Source: Hymenobacter algoricola (GTDB lineage Bacteria; Bacteroidota; Bacteroidia; Cytophagales; Hymenobacteraceae). From it: DNA of 64,000 nucleotides. The position numbers and the translations under genes are program-made. Below are positions 1 through 8,039 of the stretch, in pieces; position 1 is the first letter of the stretch, and each line of letters opens with the position of its first letter. The stretch covers positions 124,001 to 188,000 of the forward strand of contig NZ_BAABDH010000041.1 in the NCBI RefSeq assembly GCF_039539525.1, in the 5' to 3' direction. The notes beneath the pieces were generated by a model that was not told the origin of the DNA, ran no database searches, and saw only the letters and a program-made list of their open reading frames with translations.

Positions 1-636
1 GTGGAGGAGATCAATGCCCAGAATGTTGCCAAGGCCTTCGTGGACGGGGCGCGCATGGTGGGCATCATCGACGAGCGAAATATCATCGCGGATATTGACT
101 TATTAGCCGCTCAGACCGGCCCGCGGCGGGAGCTGGCCAGTGTAGAGCTACCTGCCAACTTGTTCAAGCAAACGACGGCGGCACCACCCGGTACAAACAA
201 CCCAACCGTGGGTACCAGTTCTGCAACGGCCCCAGATACTCTTTCAGAGGATGTGCAGCCTAGTACTAACCGAGGACCGGCTATTATACTTCCCGTCCGT
301 GGCAGAGACGCCGTATCCAGCCTCTTCGGGCTCGATACTGACGACATGGAAGACTCTGCGGACCCATCCCCGCCAAGCGCTTTAATAAGCGCTAGCACTA
401 CCGCTACTCCAGCTGAAGCCGTGCCTTCAACTGGAGTAGCGGTGAACTCTTCTGCTGTTGTATCAGAGACATATTCAGGTCCACCGACAACGCCCTTCTT
501 ACCCAGTAGCTCCGCAACCAGCTACTCAATTCACATCAGTGGTCCTGGCATTAATACCCAGCTGCTGATTCAGGACGCTGATGACCTGATTATCGTGAGC
601 AGCCTGCTGGAGAAGATCCGCAAACGGCTTTCCTGA
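1..636 (+). CDS. Unknown protein, C-terminal part (5' end outside window)
   Basis: The reading frame is open from the first base, so the GTG at position 1 is probably internal and the gene starts upstream of the window. About 55 residues of ordinary composition are followed by a long Ser/Thr/Pro/Ala-rich, probably disordered linker (about residues 58-175). The last 35 residues (SIHISGPGINTQLLIQDADD onward) are compact again and look like a small beta-strand plus helix with acidic and basic patches. I do not recognise the family with confidence. It ends 180 bp before the epimerase gene and could be unrelated to it. Confidence 0.6.
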   Translation: MEEINAQNVAKAFVDGARMVGIIDERNIIADIDLLAAQTGPRRELASVELPANLFKQTTAAPPGTNNPTVGTSSATAPDTLSEDVQPSTNRGPAIILPVRGRDAVSSLFGLDTDDMEDSADPSPPSALISASTTATPAEAVPSTGVAVNSSAVVSETYSGPPTTPFLPSSSATSYSIHISGPGINTQLLIQDADDLIIVSSLLEKIRKRLS

Positions 637-818
637 GCGGAACCACTACCCCTTTCCGACGGAATTGATTATTCGACTGCTTACAGCATAGAAGTATTAT
701 GTTAAGCTTGGAAATGGTCATTTCAAACGACTGACGGCTTTTCATCTTATCTTTATTGCCTTGCTTATCCGCCGGCGGCCACTCCTGGCTGCTTTTTTCG
801 TTCTTCCTCGCTCTGTCT

Positions 819-1835
819 ATGGCTTCGATTCTGGTTACCGGCTGCGCGGGGTTTATTGGGTCTCATTTGTGCGAGCAGCTTCTTTCCCAGGGACACCGCG
901 TGAGCGGCCTTGACAACTTCGATCCATTCTACGACCGGACTATCAAGGAGCAGAACATGGCTGGCTTCGCGACCCACCCCCTGTTTTCGTTTCACGAACT
1001 GGACTTGCATCAGGGTGCCGAAGCCCTGGCCGATGCGCTGCCCGCCGAGCGCCTGGACCTGGTAGTACACCTGGCTGCCAAAGCCGGCGTAGGCCCTTCC
1101 GTGCGCCAACCGATTGCGTATCTGGAGGCCAACGTGGTAGGCACCGCTCAACTACTGGAGTGGATGCGGCTGCGGGGCATCGGGAAGCTGTTTCTGGCTT
1201 CCTCTTCTTCCGTGTACGGCAACACCCGCGAATTGCCCTTCCGGGAGGACATGCCCCTGCTGCAGGCCTGCATTTCCCCTTATGCCGCCAGCAAGCTGGC
1301 CTGCGAGCAGCTGACCTATACCTACCACCATCTGTATCAGCTGAACGTGCTGAACGCGCGCTTCTTTACCGTGTATGGCCCCCGGCAACGCCCGGACCTG
1401 GCGATACACAAATTTGTGCAGCTGCTGCGCGCCGGCCAGCCAATTCCGGTCTTTGGGGACGGAACCACCGCCCGCGACTACACCTTCGTGCTGGATACCG
1501 TGGACGGCATCGGCCGGGGCATCGACTACCTGCTCGGCCACGAACAGGTGTACGAAACCATTAATCTGGGCAATAAGCGCCCCGTCCAACTACTGGACCT
1601 TATCCGAACGATTGGACAGGCCGTGGGCCGGGAGCCACAACTGGCGTTCCACCCAATGCAGGCCGGCGACGTGGACGTGACCTACGCCGACATCCGCAAG
1701 GCCGAGCAGCTGCTGGGCTATGCTCCCCAGACAACGCTGGCCGCAGGTATCCGGCAGTTTGTGGCCTGGCTGGATGAGCAGCACCCATCTCAGCCTACCC
1801 TGCCGGCCGCAGCCCAACCAGCCGCGGCCTTGTAA
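819..1835 (+). CDS. NAD-dependent sugar-nucleotide epimerase (UDP-glucuronate 4-epimerase-like)
   Basis: Extended short-chain dehydrogenase/reductase of 338 aa that interconverts nucleotide sugars for cell-surface polysaccharide. The glycine-rich NAD motif TGCAGFIG is at residues 7-14, SSSSVYG at 128-134 and the catalytic YAASK at 155-159. HLAAKAGVGPSV and the DNFDPFYD segment resemble the UDP-glucuronate 4-epimerase/CapI branch of the GalE family more than true GalE, but substrate cannot be fixed from sequence. I chose the ATG at 819; an in-frame TTG at 756 would add 21 hydrophobic residues that do not fit the family. A weak -7-like TATCTTTA lies at 748-755. The neighbouring minus-strand pair encodes a GT2 enzyme and a LAB_N membrane protein, which fits an envelope-glycan setting. 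Confidence 0.88.
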   Translation: MASILVTGCAGFIGSHLCEQLLSQGHRVSGLDNFDPFYDRTIKEQNMAGFATHPLFSFHELDLHQGAEALADALPAERLDLVVHLAAKAGVGPSVRQPIAYLEANVVGTAQLLEWMRLRGIGKLFLASSSSVYGNTRELPFREDMPLLQACISPYAASKLACEQLTYTYHHLYQLNVLNARFFTVYGPRQRPDLAIHKFVQLLRAGQPIPVFGDGTTARDYTFVLDTVDGIGRGIDYLLGHEQVYETINLGNKRPVQLLDLIRTIGQAVGREPQLAFHPMQAGDVDVTYADIRKAEQLLGYAPQTTLAAGIRQFVAWLDEQHPSQPTLPAAAQPAAAL

Positions 1836-1850
1836 ACAACAGCCTAAAAG

Positions 1851-2486
1851 CTAGCTTACCCGCGGCGGCTCTTTGCGCAGCAGTACGATGTTACGGGCAT
1901 ACACCACGGTGCCGAAGACGTTGCCCAGGATCAGCACGGCATCGACGCGCAGGCTGGCGTAAAGCAGAATCAGCACGGAGCCCACGAGGCTGACCACCCA
2001 GAAGTGCAGCGGCAGCACCGACTCGCCTTTGCGCTCGGAGTAAATCCACTGGTAGACAAAGCGCAGCAGGAACACGACCTGACCGACGGCTCCCAGCAGC
2101 AGCCAGCCCCCGGGAATACGGGAATTCAGCATTCCCTGCAGACTAAAATGCTGGTTGCCGGCCACAAACCAACCCAGCATGGCCAGCGGAAATACGTAGG
2201 CAGCGGCCCGAAACCAGGCGTTCAGCTTATGCCATTCCCCCAGCAGCTGCAGGTTGCGGATGTAGATGGCGTAGCTAATGAGCTGGGCCAGCAGGATGAT
2301 CGGGTCGTGGCGCAGCATGCCGTAGATAATCATCAGAAACGAGGATATCAGGCTGATCTGCCAGAACAGCGTGGGCACCAGCACCCGCTGGGCCCGCTCA
2401 CTCTGCACCCATTGCAGCACAATGCGACTGGAAAACAGCAGCTGCGACACCAGGCCAATGCCCAGCGCAATTGTCTCCGTTCTCAT
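1851..2486 (-). CDS. LAB_N (lipid-A-disaccharide synthase N-terminal) domain membrane protein
   Basis: Polytopic inner-membrane protein of 211 aa made of two repeats of the LAB_N type (about residues 5-75 and 128-205), each with the pattern SRxxxQWxxSE(R) then a hydrophobic hairpin and an NxxxxxYxRN(L/I) end. The two repeats align to each other (SSRIVLQWVQSE / LLRFVYQWIYSE). Proteins of this family are found next to GT2 polyprenyl-phosphate glycosyltransferases and are thought to take part in moving lipid-linked sugars. It begins 3 bp after the GT2 gene ends, so the two are almost certainly co-transcribed. No ArnT/PMT-type transferase is visible in this window, so the final acceptor is unknown. 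Confidence 0.85.
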   Translation of the reverse strand: MRTETIALGIGLVSQLLFSSRIVLQWVQSERAQRVLVPTLFWQISLISSFLMIIYGMLRHDPIILLAQLISYAIYIRNLQLLGEWHKLNAWFRAAAYVFPLAMLGWFVAGNQHFSLQGMLNSRIPGGWLLLGAVGQVVFLLRFVYQWIYSERKGESVLPLHFWVVSLVGSVLILLYASLRVDAVLILGNVFGTVVYARNIVLLRKEPPRVS

Positions 2487-2489
2487 TCC

Positions 2490-3248
2490 TTAGCGGCCGG
2501 CCGCCGCCGAGCGGTGGTCCTCCCCGATTTCGTAGTTCTTCCAGCGGCTGCGAATCCAGCGGAAGCCGAACGTATCCACCAGGGGCTTCCAGGCGCGGTT
2601 CCAGAGGTTATATTTGGCCGTGCCGGCAAAGCGCGGGAAGTGCTGCACGGCAATCTGCTTGACCTGGCCGCCCTGCAGCTGCACCAGGGCGCCCAGAAAG
2701 CGGTGCATCCCGTGGAAGAGCGGCAGCCGGCGGGCATACTCCACCTTCAGAATCTTGAGCGGACAGCCCGTATCCTGAATGCCGTCGTTGATCAGGGTGC
2801 GGCGCACGGTGTTGGCCAGCCTGGACGAGAGCTTCTTGACCAGCGTATCCTGGCGCTTGGCCCGGATGCCGTTGACCATATCGTACTGGGGGAAAAACTC
2901 GAAGAAGCGCAGCAAATCCAGCGGCGAAGTCTGGATGTCGGAGTCGATGTAGCCAATCAGCGTGCTGCGGCACTGGTCTACCCCGGCCTTGATGGCCGTA
3001 CTCAGCCCGCGGTTCTGCCTCAGGGAGATGAACTCGTAGCGGGCATCGTGGCGGCAGATGTCGCGCAGGATAGGCAGCGAGCCGTCGGTGCTGCCGTCGT
3101 TGACGAAGAGCACGGTGGTAGCCACCGGGGTCTGGGCCAGAAACCGGCTCATCTCCACCACGAACTGGCGCAGACTTTCTTCCTCGTTGTAGACCGGCAC
3201 CAGGACGGTCAGGGACTGGAGGGCCAGGTAAGCAGAATTATCGGACAT
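2490..3248 (-). CDS. Glycosyltransferase family 2 (polyprenyl-phosphate type)
   Basis: GT-A fold transferase of 252 aa. TVLVPVYNEEESL near residue 12 is the nucleotide-binding start, FVNDGSTDGS near 45 and YIDSDIQTSP near 90 hold the metal-binding acidic residues. Overall it resembles dolichyl/undecaprenyl-phosphate mannosyl- and ArnC-type transferases. No C-terminal transmembrane pair is evident, unlike ArnC/GtrB, and the adjacent LAB_N protein may supply the membrane part. I start it at the ATG at 3248; the longer frame begins with TTG at 3272 and contains the sequence TACTTTG, one base short of the Bacteroidota -7 element, which suggests that stretch is promoter rather than coding. Confidence 0.85.
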   Translation of the reverse strand: MSDNSAYLALQSLTVLVPVYNEEESLRQFVVEMSRFLAQTPVATTVLFVNDGSTDGSLPILRDICRHDARYEFISLRQNRGLSTAIKAGVDQCRSTLIGYIDSDIQTSPLDLLRFFEFFPQYDMVNGIRAKRQDTLVKKLSSRLANTVRRTLINDGIQDTGCPLKILKVEYARRLPLFHGMHRFLGALVQLQGGQVKQIAVQHFPRFAGTAKYNLWNRAWKPLVDTFGFRWIRSRWKNYEIGEDHRSAAAGR

Positions 3249-3401
3249 AAACAGGCTGAAATCGGGGCGCAAAGTAGCAACTATTTCCCCGTCCGGGCCG
3301 GCAAACCGAATTTGTTGACCCCGGCAGGCAACCCGGCCGCGGGCTGCCGGCTCTATAGCAGCAGAGCCCCTCTATCATTCCTTACCTACTCCCTCCTTTT
3401 T

Positions 3402-4028
3402 ATGCAGATGAGAAAATCCGCTGTTGCGCTGCTGTTCTGCTTCGGCACGCTGCCCGTAGTGGCTGGCACTACCCAGCCCGATACGACCACGGCCCGGCCG
3501 GGGCGCCACCATAGCCTCAAGCTGGGGCTGCACTCCTCCAACTATGCGGGGACATTGCCCACGCTGGGCTACGAATGGACCCTAGGCCGGCATCTAAGCC
3601 TGCAAACCAGCGCGAGCTACTACGGCTCGACCTGGCGCAACAGCTATAGCCTGGTCAACGACGACAACACCGTCACCAGCTTCTCCTCTTCGCACCGGGA
3701 GCGGCGGGTGACGGGGCAGGTGCAGGCCCGCTACTACTTCCAGCGCCACACCCCGGCCCTGGTTGGCTGGTATGCCGGCCTGGGGCTCAGCACGACCTAT
3801 ACCTATGCCTTCTTAAGCTCCGATACCCAGCCCGCCGGCACCACCACCCAGAGCCTGATGCTGCAGCCCCAGCTGCGTCTGGGCCGGCAATGGGCCCTGG
3901 GCCAGCGTTTCCTGCTCGATACCTACGTGGGCCTGGATATGAATAAGACCCCGGGCCAGCTTTCCTCCGGCCGGCGCCCCTGGATAGCCACTCCCGCCGC
4001 GGGCTTTCAGCTCGGCTACCGGTTTTAA
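3402..4028 (+). CDS. Small outer-membrane beta-barrel protein (copy 1)
   Basis: 208 aa with a clear signal peptide (MQMRKSAVALLFCFGTLPVVAG) followed by alternating strands rich in Tyr, Gln and Arg and ending in a terminal aromatic (LGYRF), as in small outer-membrane barrels. It is a paralogue of the next gene: both share HSLKLG, TLGYE or TLSYE, LSLQTSASY or LSVQASAGY, QARYYFQ or QLRYYFQ and ALVGWYAGLGL or ALLGWYAGAGL. The ATG at 3402 follows a pyrimidine-rich leader; the frame stays open far upstream only because it lies opposite the GT2 gene. Function unknown. Confidence 0.75.
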   Translation: MQMRKSAVALLFCFGTLPVVAGTTQPDTTTARPGRHHSLKLGLHSSNYAGTLPTLGYEWTLGRHLSLQTSASYYGSTWRNSYSLVNDDNTVTSFSSSHRERRVTGQVQARYYFQRHTPALVGWYAGLGLSTTYTYAFLSSDTQPAGTTTQSLMLQPQLRLGRQWALGQRFLLDTYVGLDMNKTPGQLSSGRRPWIATPAAGFQLGYRF

Positions 4029-4225
4029 GTTCCTGGGCCTACGGGCGAGCCAGGGGTTGGGGTTGACGATGATACGGATAAGATGCTGATGGCAGAGTCG
4101 GAGAATACTTGCGCAGAGAAATACTTGCGTAAAGAAGTGGCCGTTCAGCAGTTCAAAAGCACCCGGGTACTAGCTCCCGCTGCAATACTGTCCCCGATTC
4201 TCAACCACCTTATCCGTTTTACGCC

Positions 4226-4837
4226 ATGACTACTTTCTTTCTCGGCGCGCTGCTGCTCGGAGCCCTGCCGGCCGCGGCCCAGCCCATCCAGCCTGATACG
4301 ACGATGACCAGGCGCCCGCACAGTCTGAAGCTGGGCGGGCAGACCTCGTCCAGCGGCCTGCTCCCCACGCTGAGCTACGAATCGCAGCTGCGGCCCCGCC
4401 TGAGCGTGCAAGCCAGCGCCGGGTACTCGGCCCGCGCCACCCGGCACGCCTATAACGTCAGGTTGACCAGCACCGGCGTGACGAGTGACTCGTATACCCA
4501 GCAGCAGAACCGGCTGACGGCCGGGGCGCAGCTGCGCTACTATTTTCAGGGGCAGAAACCCGCGCTGCTCGGCTGGTACGCCGGCGCCGGGCTGGCCGGA
4601 GTCTATTCGCACGCCCGGGTGCGGCCGGATTCGGCCGCGGCCATTGTCCGTAGCCAGGTGCAGCTTCAGCCCCAGCTGCGCGCCGGCCGGCAATGGGCCG
4701 TTGGCCCCCGCTTTCTGCTGGACACGTTTCTGGGCTTCGACCTGGTGCAGTACGCTGATTATGCGTTTGTAGCCCAGCCCCGCCGTCATCTGGACCTCAA
4801 CCCCGTTTTTGGTCTGCAGGCCGGCTACCGCTGGTAA
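4226..4837 (+). CDS. Small outer-membrane beta-barrel protein (copy 2)
   Basis: 203 aa, diverged tandem paralogue of the preceding gene, with a short signal peptide ending at AAAQP and a terminal aromatic (QAGYRW). The two copies sit 197 bp apart in the same orientation. In that gap I see no second gene; it contains two near-identical GTAAAGAAG or GCAGAGAAATACTTGCG stretches around 4110-4135. Function unknown; the barrel call rests on composition, the strand pattern and the C-terminal Trp. Confidence 0.72.
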   Translation: MTTFFLGALLLGALPAAAQPIQPDTTMTRRPHSLKLGGQTSSSGLLPTLSYESQLRPRLSVQASAGYSARATRHAYNVRLTSTGVTSDSYTQQQNRLTAGAQLRYYFQGQKPALLGWYAGAGLAGVYSHARVRPDSAAAIVRSQVQLQPQLRAGRQWAVGPRFLLDTFLGFDLVQYADYAFVAQPRRHLDLNPVFGLQAGYRW

Positions 4838-4850
4838 AATCAGGCGTCAG

Positions 4851-4911
4851 TAACCAAGCGGGCCCCGGGACCACCAGACAACCCTGGCTACTCCCGGGGC
4901 CCGCTTGGTTA
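4851..4911. terminator. 20-bp inverted repeat between convergent genes
   Basis: A perfect 20-bp inverted repeat (arms 4851-4870 and 4892-4911) lies between the convergent barrel gene and hisIE. It lacks a clear T-tract on either side, so it may be a bidirectional terminator of the GC-stem kind or a REP-like element. Confidence 0.6.
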
Positions 4912-4938
4912 AGCACCCCACTTCCCTAGTTGCGCCCC

Positions 4939-5580
4939 TTACGGCCGCCGCATGCCGGCCGAAATAGTGGTGTGCCGCTCGCGCAGCACGGCCACGACCT
5001 GCTCCAGGGTAAGCTGGGAGGCGGCCAGCAGCACCAGCAGGTGATACAGCAGATCAGCGGCCTCGCCTTTGAGCCCCTCCACGTTGCCGCCCACGGCATC
5101 AATTACGGTTTCGACCGCTTCCTCGCCCACCTTCTGGGCAATCTTGGGCATGCCCTTCCGAAACAAGGATGCCGTGTAGGAATTAGGCTCCTCCTGCGGA
5201 AAGTCGCGGCGGCGCTGCACCAGGCGTTCCAGCTCGGCAATGAAGCCCACGGGCGCGGCCGGATAGGCTGTTTGCCCGGGCTGCTCGAAGCAGCTGGTCG
5301 TGCCCCGGTGGCAGGTCGGGCCGTCGGGCCGGGCCCGGATCAGCACCGCGTCACCGTCGCAGTCGGGGTGCAGGCTCACCACGGTCAGAAAGTTGCCGGA
5401 GGTTTCGCCCTTGGTCCAGAGACGGTTTTTGGAGCGGGAAAAGAAGGTCACGCGGCCCTCCTGCCGGGTTTTCTGCCAGGCTTCCTCGTTCACGTAGCCC
5501 AGCATCAGCACCTGACCCGTATCGGCATCCTGCACCACGGCGGGCAGCAGGTCATCCATTTTTGCAAAGTCCAGCTCCAT
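4939..5580 (-). CDS. hisIE: Bifunctional phosphoribosyl-AMP cyclohydrolase / phosphoribosyl-ATP pyrophosphatase
   Basis: Catalyses steps 2 and 3 of histidine synthesis in the cytosol. The HisI part (about 1-115) has FFSRSKNRLWTKGETSGN and the metal-binding DCDGDAVL plus CHRGTTSCF cysteines. The HisE part (about 120-213) has SYTASLF, KVGEEAVETVIDA and the EAADLLYHLLVLL helix of the MazG-like fold. 213 aa is the usual length of the fusion. It is the last gene of the operon, 104 bp after hisF, and that gap forms an intercistronic hairpin. Confidence 0.97.
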   Translation of the reverse strand: MELDFAKMDDLLPAVVQDADTGQVLMLGYVNEEAWQKTRQEGRVTFFSRSKNRLWTKGETSGNFLTVVSLHPDCDGDAVLIRARPDGPTCHRGTTSCFEQPGQTAYPAAPVGFIAELERLVQRRRDFPQEEPNSYTASLFRKGMPKIAQKVGEEAVETVIDAVGGNVEGLKGEAADLLYHLLVLLAASQLTLEQVVAVLRERHTTISAGMRRP

Positions 5581-5684
5581 AATGGTTCTTGGTTAATGAT
5601 TTTTGGTAGTTGGCTGCAGTCCCGGATTGGCACACCCCGTGTGAACGGGCCCAAAACCAGAAGCCATCAACCAAAAACCGGTTC
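5581..5684 (-). repeat. Intercistronic stem-loop spacer (hisF-hisIE), GGTTTTTGG/CCAAAAACC type
   Basis: Read on the minus strand, the spacer opens with CCGGTTTTTGGTTGATGG just after the hisF stop and closes with CCAACTACCAAAAATC and TTAACCAAGAACC just before the hisIE ATG. The two ends are largely complementary and would fold into one long stem that presents the next start codon at its base. Confidence 0.6.
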
Positions 5685-6443
5685 CTACAGGCGCACCGGA
5701 ATCCCGTCCCGGCGCAGGTGCTCCTTCAGCTCCCGGATACCGATTTCGCCGAAGTGAAAGATGCTGGCTGCCAGGCCCGCATCGGCCTGGGCCTGCTCAA
5801 AGACGTGGGTAAAGTCCTGCATCGAGCCGGCCCCACCCGAGGCCACCACCGGCACCGATACGGCCCGGCTCACGGCCCCGGTGATATCCAGGGCGAAGCC
5901 GTCCTTGGTGCCGTCGTTGCTCATGCTGGTCAGCAGAATCTCGCCCGCGCCCCGGTCGGCGGCCTCCCGGCACCACTGCACCGCGTCGCGGCCGGTGTTG
6001 TTTGTGCCGGCCCGGGTGTAGATCTGCCAGCCGTCGGCATCGTTGTAGCGCGTGTCGGCGGCCACCACGATGCACTGGCTGCCGAAGCGGCGGGCCAGTT
6101 CCTCAATCAGCGCCGGCCGGGCCAGCACCGCCGAGTTGAGGCTGACCTTGTCGGCCCCGTTGAGCAGCAGCGCCTCCACGTCCTGCACCGTGCCGATGCC
6201 CCCCCCCACGGTAAAGGGAATATCCAGCTCCCGGGCCACGTCGCGCACCAGCGCCACCAGGGTGGTGCGCTTCTGGTTGGTGGCGGTGATATCAAGAAAC
6301 ACCAGCTCGTCGGCGCCCTCACGGGCGTAGCGGGCGGCCAGCGCTACCGGGTCGCCGGCGTCGCGCAGTCCCTCAAAGCGCACGCCCTTCACGGTGCGGC
6401 CATCCTTGATGTCGAGGCAGGGAATGATGCGTTTGGTCAGCAT
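5685..6443 (-). CDS. hisF: Imidazole glycerol phosphate synthase cyclase subunit
   Basis: (beta/alpha)8 barrel of 252 aa that takes ammonia from HisH and converts PRFAR to imidazole glycerol phosphate and AICAR. The first catalytic Asp lies in IIPCLDIKDGRTVKG (Asp11) and the second in LTSMSNDGTKDGF (about residue 130). Phosphate-binding glycines appear in TVGGGIG and ASGGAGS. The start ATG at 6443 follows an A/C-rich run (CCAAAAACGACAAACC). hisF is separated from hisH by hisA, the usual Bacteroidota order. Confidence 0.97.
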   Translation of the reverse strand: MLTKRIIPCLDIKDGRTVKGVRFEGLRDAGDPVALAARYAREGADELVFLDITATNQKRTTLVALVRDVARELDIPFTVGGGIGTVQDVEALLLNGADKVSLNSAVLARPALIEELARRFGSQCIVVAADTRYNDADGWQIYTRAGTNNTGRDAVQWCREAADRGAGEILLTSMSNDGTKDGFALDITGAVSRAVSVPVVASGGAGSMQDFTHVFEQAQADAGLAASIFHFGEIGIRELKEHLRRDGIPVRL

Positions 6444-6534
6444 GTGGTTGTTGGTTTGTCGTTTTTGGTTTTTAGGCAGCGGCTGAGCATTAGCCAGGGC
6501 GCCGGCGGGCGGATTGGCTATCCACTACTCCTGC

Positions 6535-7251
6535 TTACAGCCAGGGCTGCAGCTCGTCGAGCGTGATGGTGCCTTCGTAGATGGCCTTGCCGATGATGGC
6601 CCCGTGCATGCCGATAGCGGCCAGCGCCTCCACGTCGGCAAGGGTGGTTACGCCCCCGCTGGCAATCAGGCGGGCGGCGGGCAGCCCGGTGCGCAGCTGC
6701 GCATACGTGGCCAGCGAAGGGCCCTGCAGCTTGCCGTCCTTGCTGACATCGGTGCAGATAAACGTGGTAGCCCCGGCCTGCAGGTACTGGCCGATAAACT
6801 CGGCCAGCGTGCGCTCCGACTGCTCGGCCCAGGCGTTGATGGCAATGTGGTTGTCGCGAAAATCGGCGCCCAGCAGAATCCGGTCGGCGCCGAACTGCTG
6901 CAGCCAGGTTTGGACCAGCTCCGGTTCGCGCACGGCAATGCTGCCGGCCGTAATCTGGGCCGCGCCGGCGTCGAAGGCCTGCTGCAGCGCTGCCGGGCTT
7001 TGCAGCCCGCCGCCGAAGTCAATCATCAGCCCCGTGTGGCGGGCAATGCGCTCCAGCACCGGCAGGTTCACCGGTTGCCGGGCCCGGGCCCCGTCGAGGT
7101 CGACCAGGTGCAGGCGCCGCACCCCGTGCTGCTCGAAGCGCTGGGCCACGGCCAGCGGGTCGGCGTCATACGTGGTTTGCTGGGTGAAGTCGCCTTCGGT
7201 CAGGCGCACGCACTGGCCGTTGATCAGGTCGATGGCGGGTATTATTTCCAT
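6535..7251 (-). CDS. hisA: 1-(5-phosphoribosyl)-5-[(5-phosphoribosylamino)methylideneamino]imidazole-4-carboxamide isomerase
   Basis: 238-aa barrel enzyme for the Amadori rearrangement in histidine synthesis. The first catalytic Asp is in IIPAIDLINGQCVRL and the second in TFICTDVSKDGKLQG; IDFGGGLQ and ASGGVTT are the two phosphate-binding loops. The ATG is directly preceded on the coding strand by a run of eight C. A 91-bp gap follows to hisF. Confidence 0.97.
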   Translation of the reverse strand: MEIIPAIDLINGQCVRLTEGDFTQQTTYDADPLAVAQRFEQHGVRRLHLVDLDGARARQPVNLPVLERIARHTGLMIDFGGGLQSPAALQQAFDAGAAQITAGSIAVREPELVQTWLQQFGADRILLGADFRDNHIAINAWAEQSERTLAEFIGQYLQAGATTFICTDVSKDGKLQGPSLATYAQLRTGLPAARLIASGGVTTLADVEALAAIGMHGAIIGKAIYEGTITLDELQPWL

Positions 7252-7299
7252 GGGGGGGGTAGTGGGACGCGAAAGAAAAGCCCGGGGAGCCAGAGGCGG

Positions 7300-7887
7300 C
7301 TAGAGGGTGAGGAAGTTCTCCAGAATACGCGTGCCGACCGGGCCGCTCTTCTCGGTGTGGAACTGTACGGCGTAGAAGTTCTCGTGCTGCACGGCCGCGC
7401 TAAACGGGGCCGGATACGCGGCCTCGGCAATGGTGTACTCCCCGACCGGGGCATAGTAGCTGTGCACAAAGTACACGTAGTCTTCTTCGCGCAGGCCGGC
7501 AAACAGCGGGGAGCGCAGCTGCTGCAGGTTGTTCCACCCCATATGGGGCACCTTCAGCCCCGCAGCTTCGGGAAAGCGCCGCACGTTGAAGGGCAGAATG
7601 CCCAGCATCCGGGCATCGTTCTCCTCGCTGTGCTGGCCCAGCAGCTGCATTCCCAGACAGATTCCCAGAAAAGGCTGCCTGAGCGTGGGCAGCAGCTGGT
7701 CGAGGCCCTGGGCCCGCAGCTCCTGCATGGCGGAGGAGGCTTCGCCCTCGCCGGGAAACAGCACCTTGTCGGCCCGGCGAATGGTGTCGTGGTCGGCCGT
7801 GAGCGTGGCCTGGACCCCGAGCCGCTCCAGGGCAAAGAGCACCGACTGCACGTTGCCGCCCTTGTAGTCTACGACTGCTATATTCAT
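7300..7887 (-). CDS. hisH: Imidazole glycerol phosphate synthase glutaminase subunit
   Basis: Class I glutamine amidotransferase of 195 aa. The nucleophilic Cys lies in LGICLGMQLLG and the His-Glu pair in VQFHTEKSG. The loop normally written PGVGAFG reads FPGEGEASSAM here, a mild variation near the oxyanion region. It partners with HisF. The 150 bp between hisB and hisH is much more AT-rich than its surroundings near the hisH start, and contains a 50-bp palindrome next to hisB, so a second promoter or a processing point here is possible. Confidence 0.96.
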   Translation of the reverse strand: MNIAVVDYKGGNVQSVLFALERLGVQATLTADHDTIRRADKVLFPGEGEASSAMQELRAQGLDQLLPTLRQPFLGICLGMQLLGQHSEENDARMLGILPFNVRRFPEAAGLKVPHMGWNNLQQLRSPLFAGLREEDYVYFVHSYYAPVGEYTIAEAAYPAPFSAAVQHENFYAVQFHTEKSGPVGTRILENFLTL

Positions 7888-7988
7888 TTGAGCAATATGA
7901 AATGTTTACTCATTTGTAAAATACTCTTTTTCATTTCCTGCTCCTCGCTGTTTGCCTCGGAAGGAGCCTGAGCAGACTAATCCAGACA

Positions 7989-8038
7989 GTCAAGGCCTGT
8001 TACCCAAATGTTATAACATTTGGGTAACAGGCCTTGAC
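7989..8038. repeat. 50-bp perfect palindrome inside the his operon
   Basis: Two 25-nt arms meet with no spacer at GTTA/TAAC (centre 8013/8014) and every position pairs. The element starts one base downstream of the hisB stop codon. It has no T-tract on the his coding strand. Confidence 0.85.
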
Positions 8039-8039
8039 C

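Noticed and set aside
2004..4028. 674-aa plus-strand protein spanning the LAB_N/GT2 region and barrel copy 1
   Set aside because: The first 466 residues are antisense to two genes; a signal peptide at the ATG at 3402 marks the real start.
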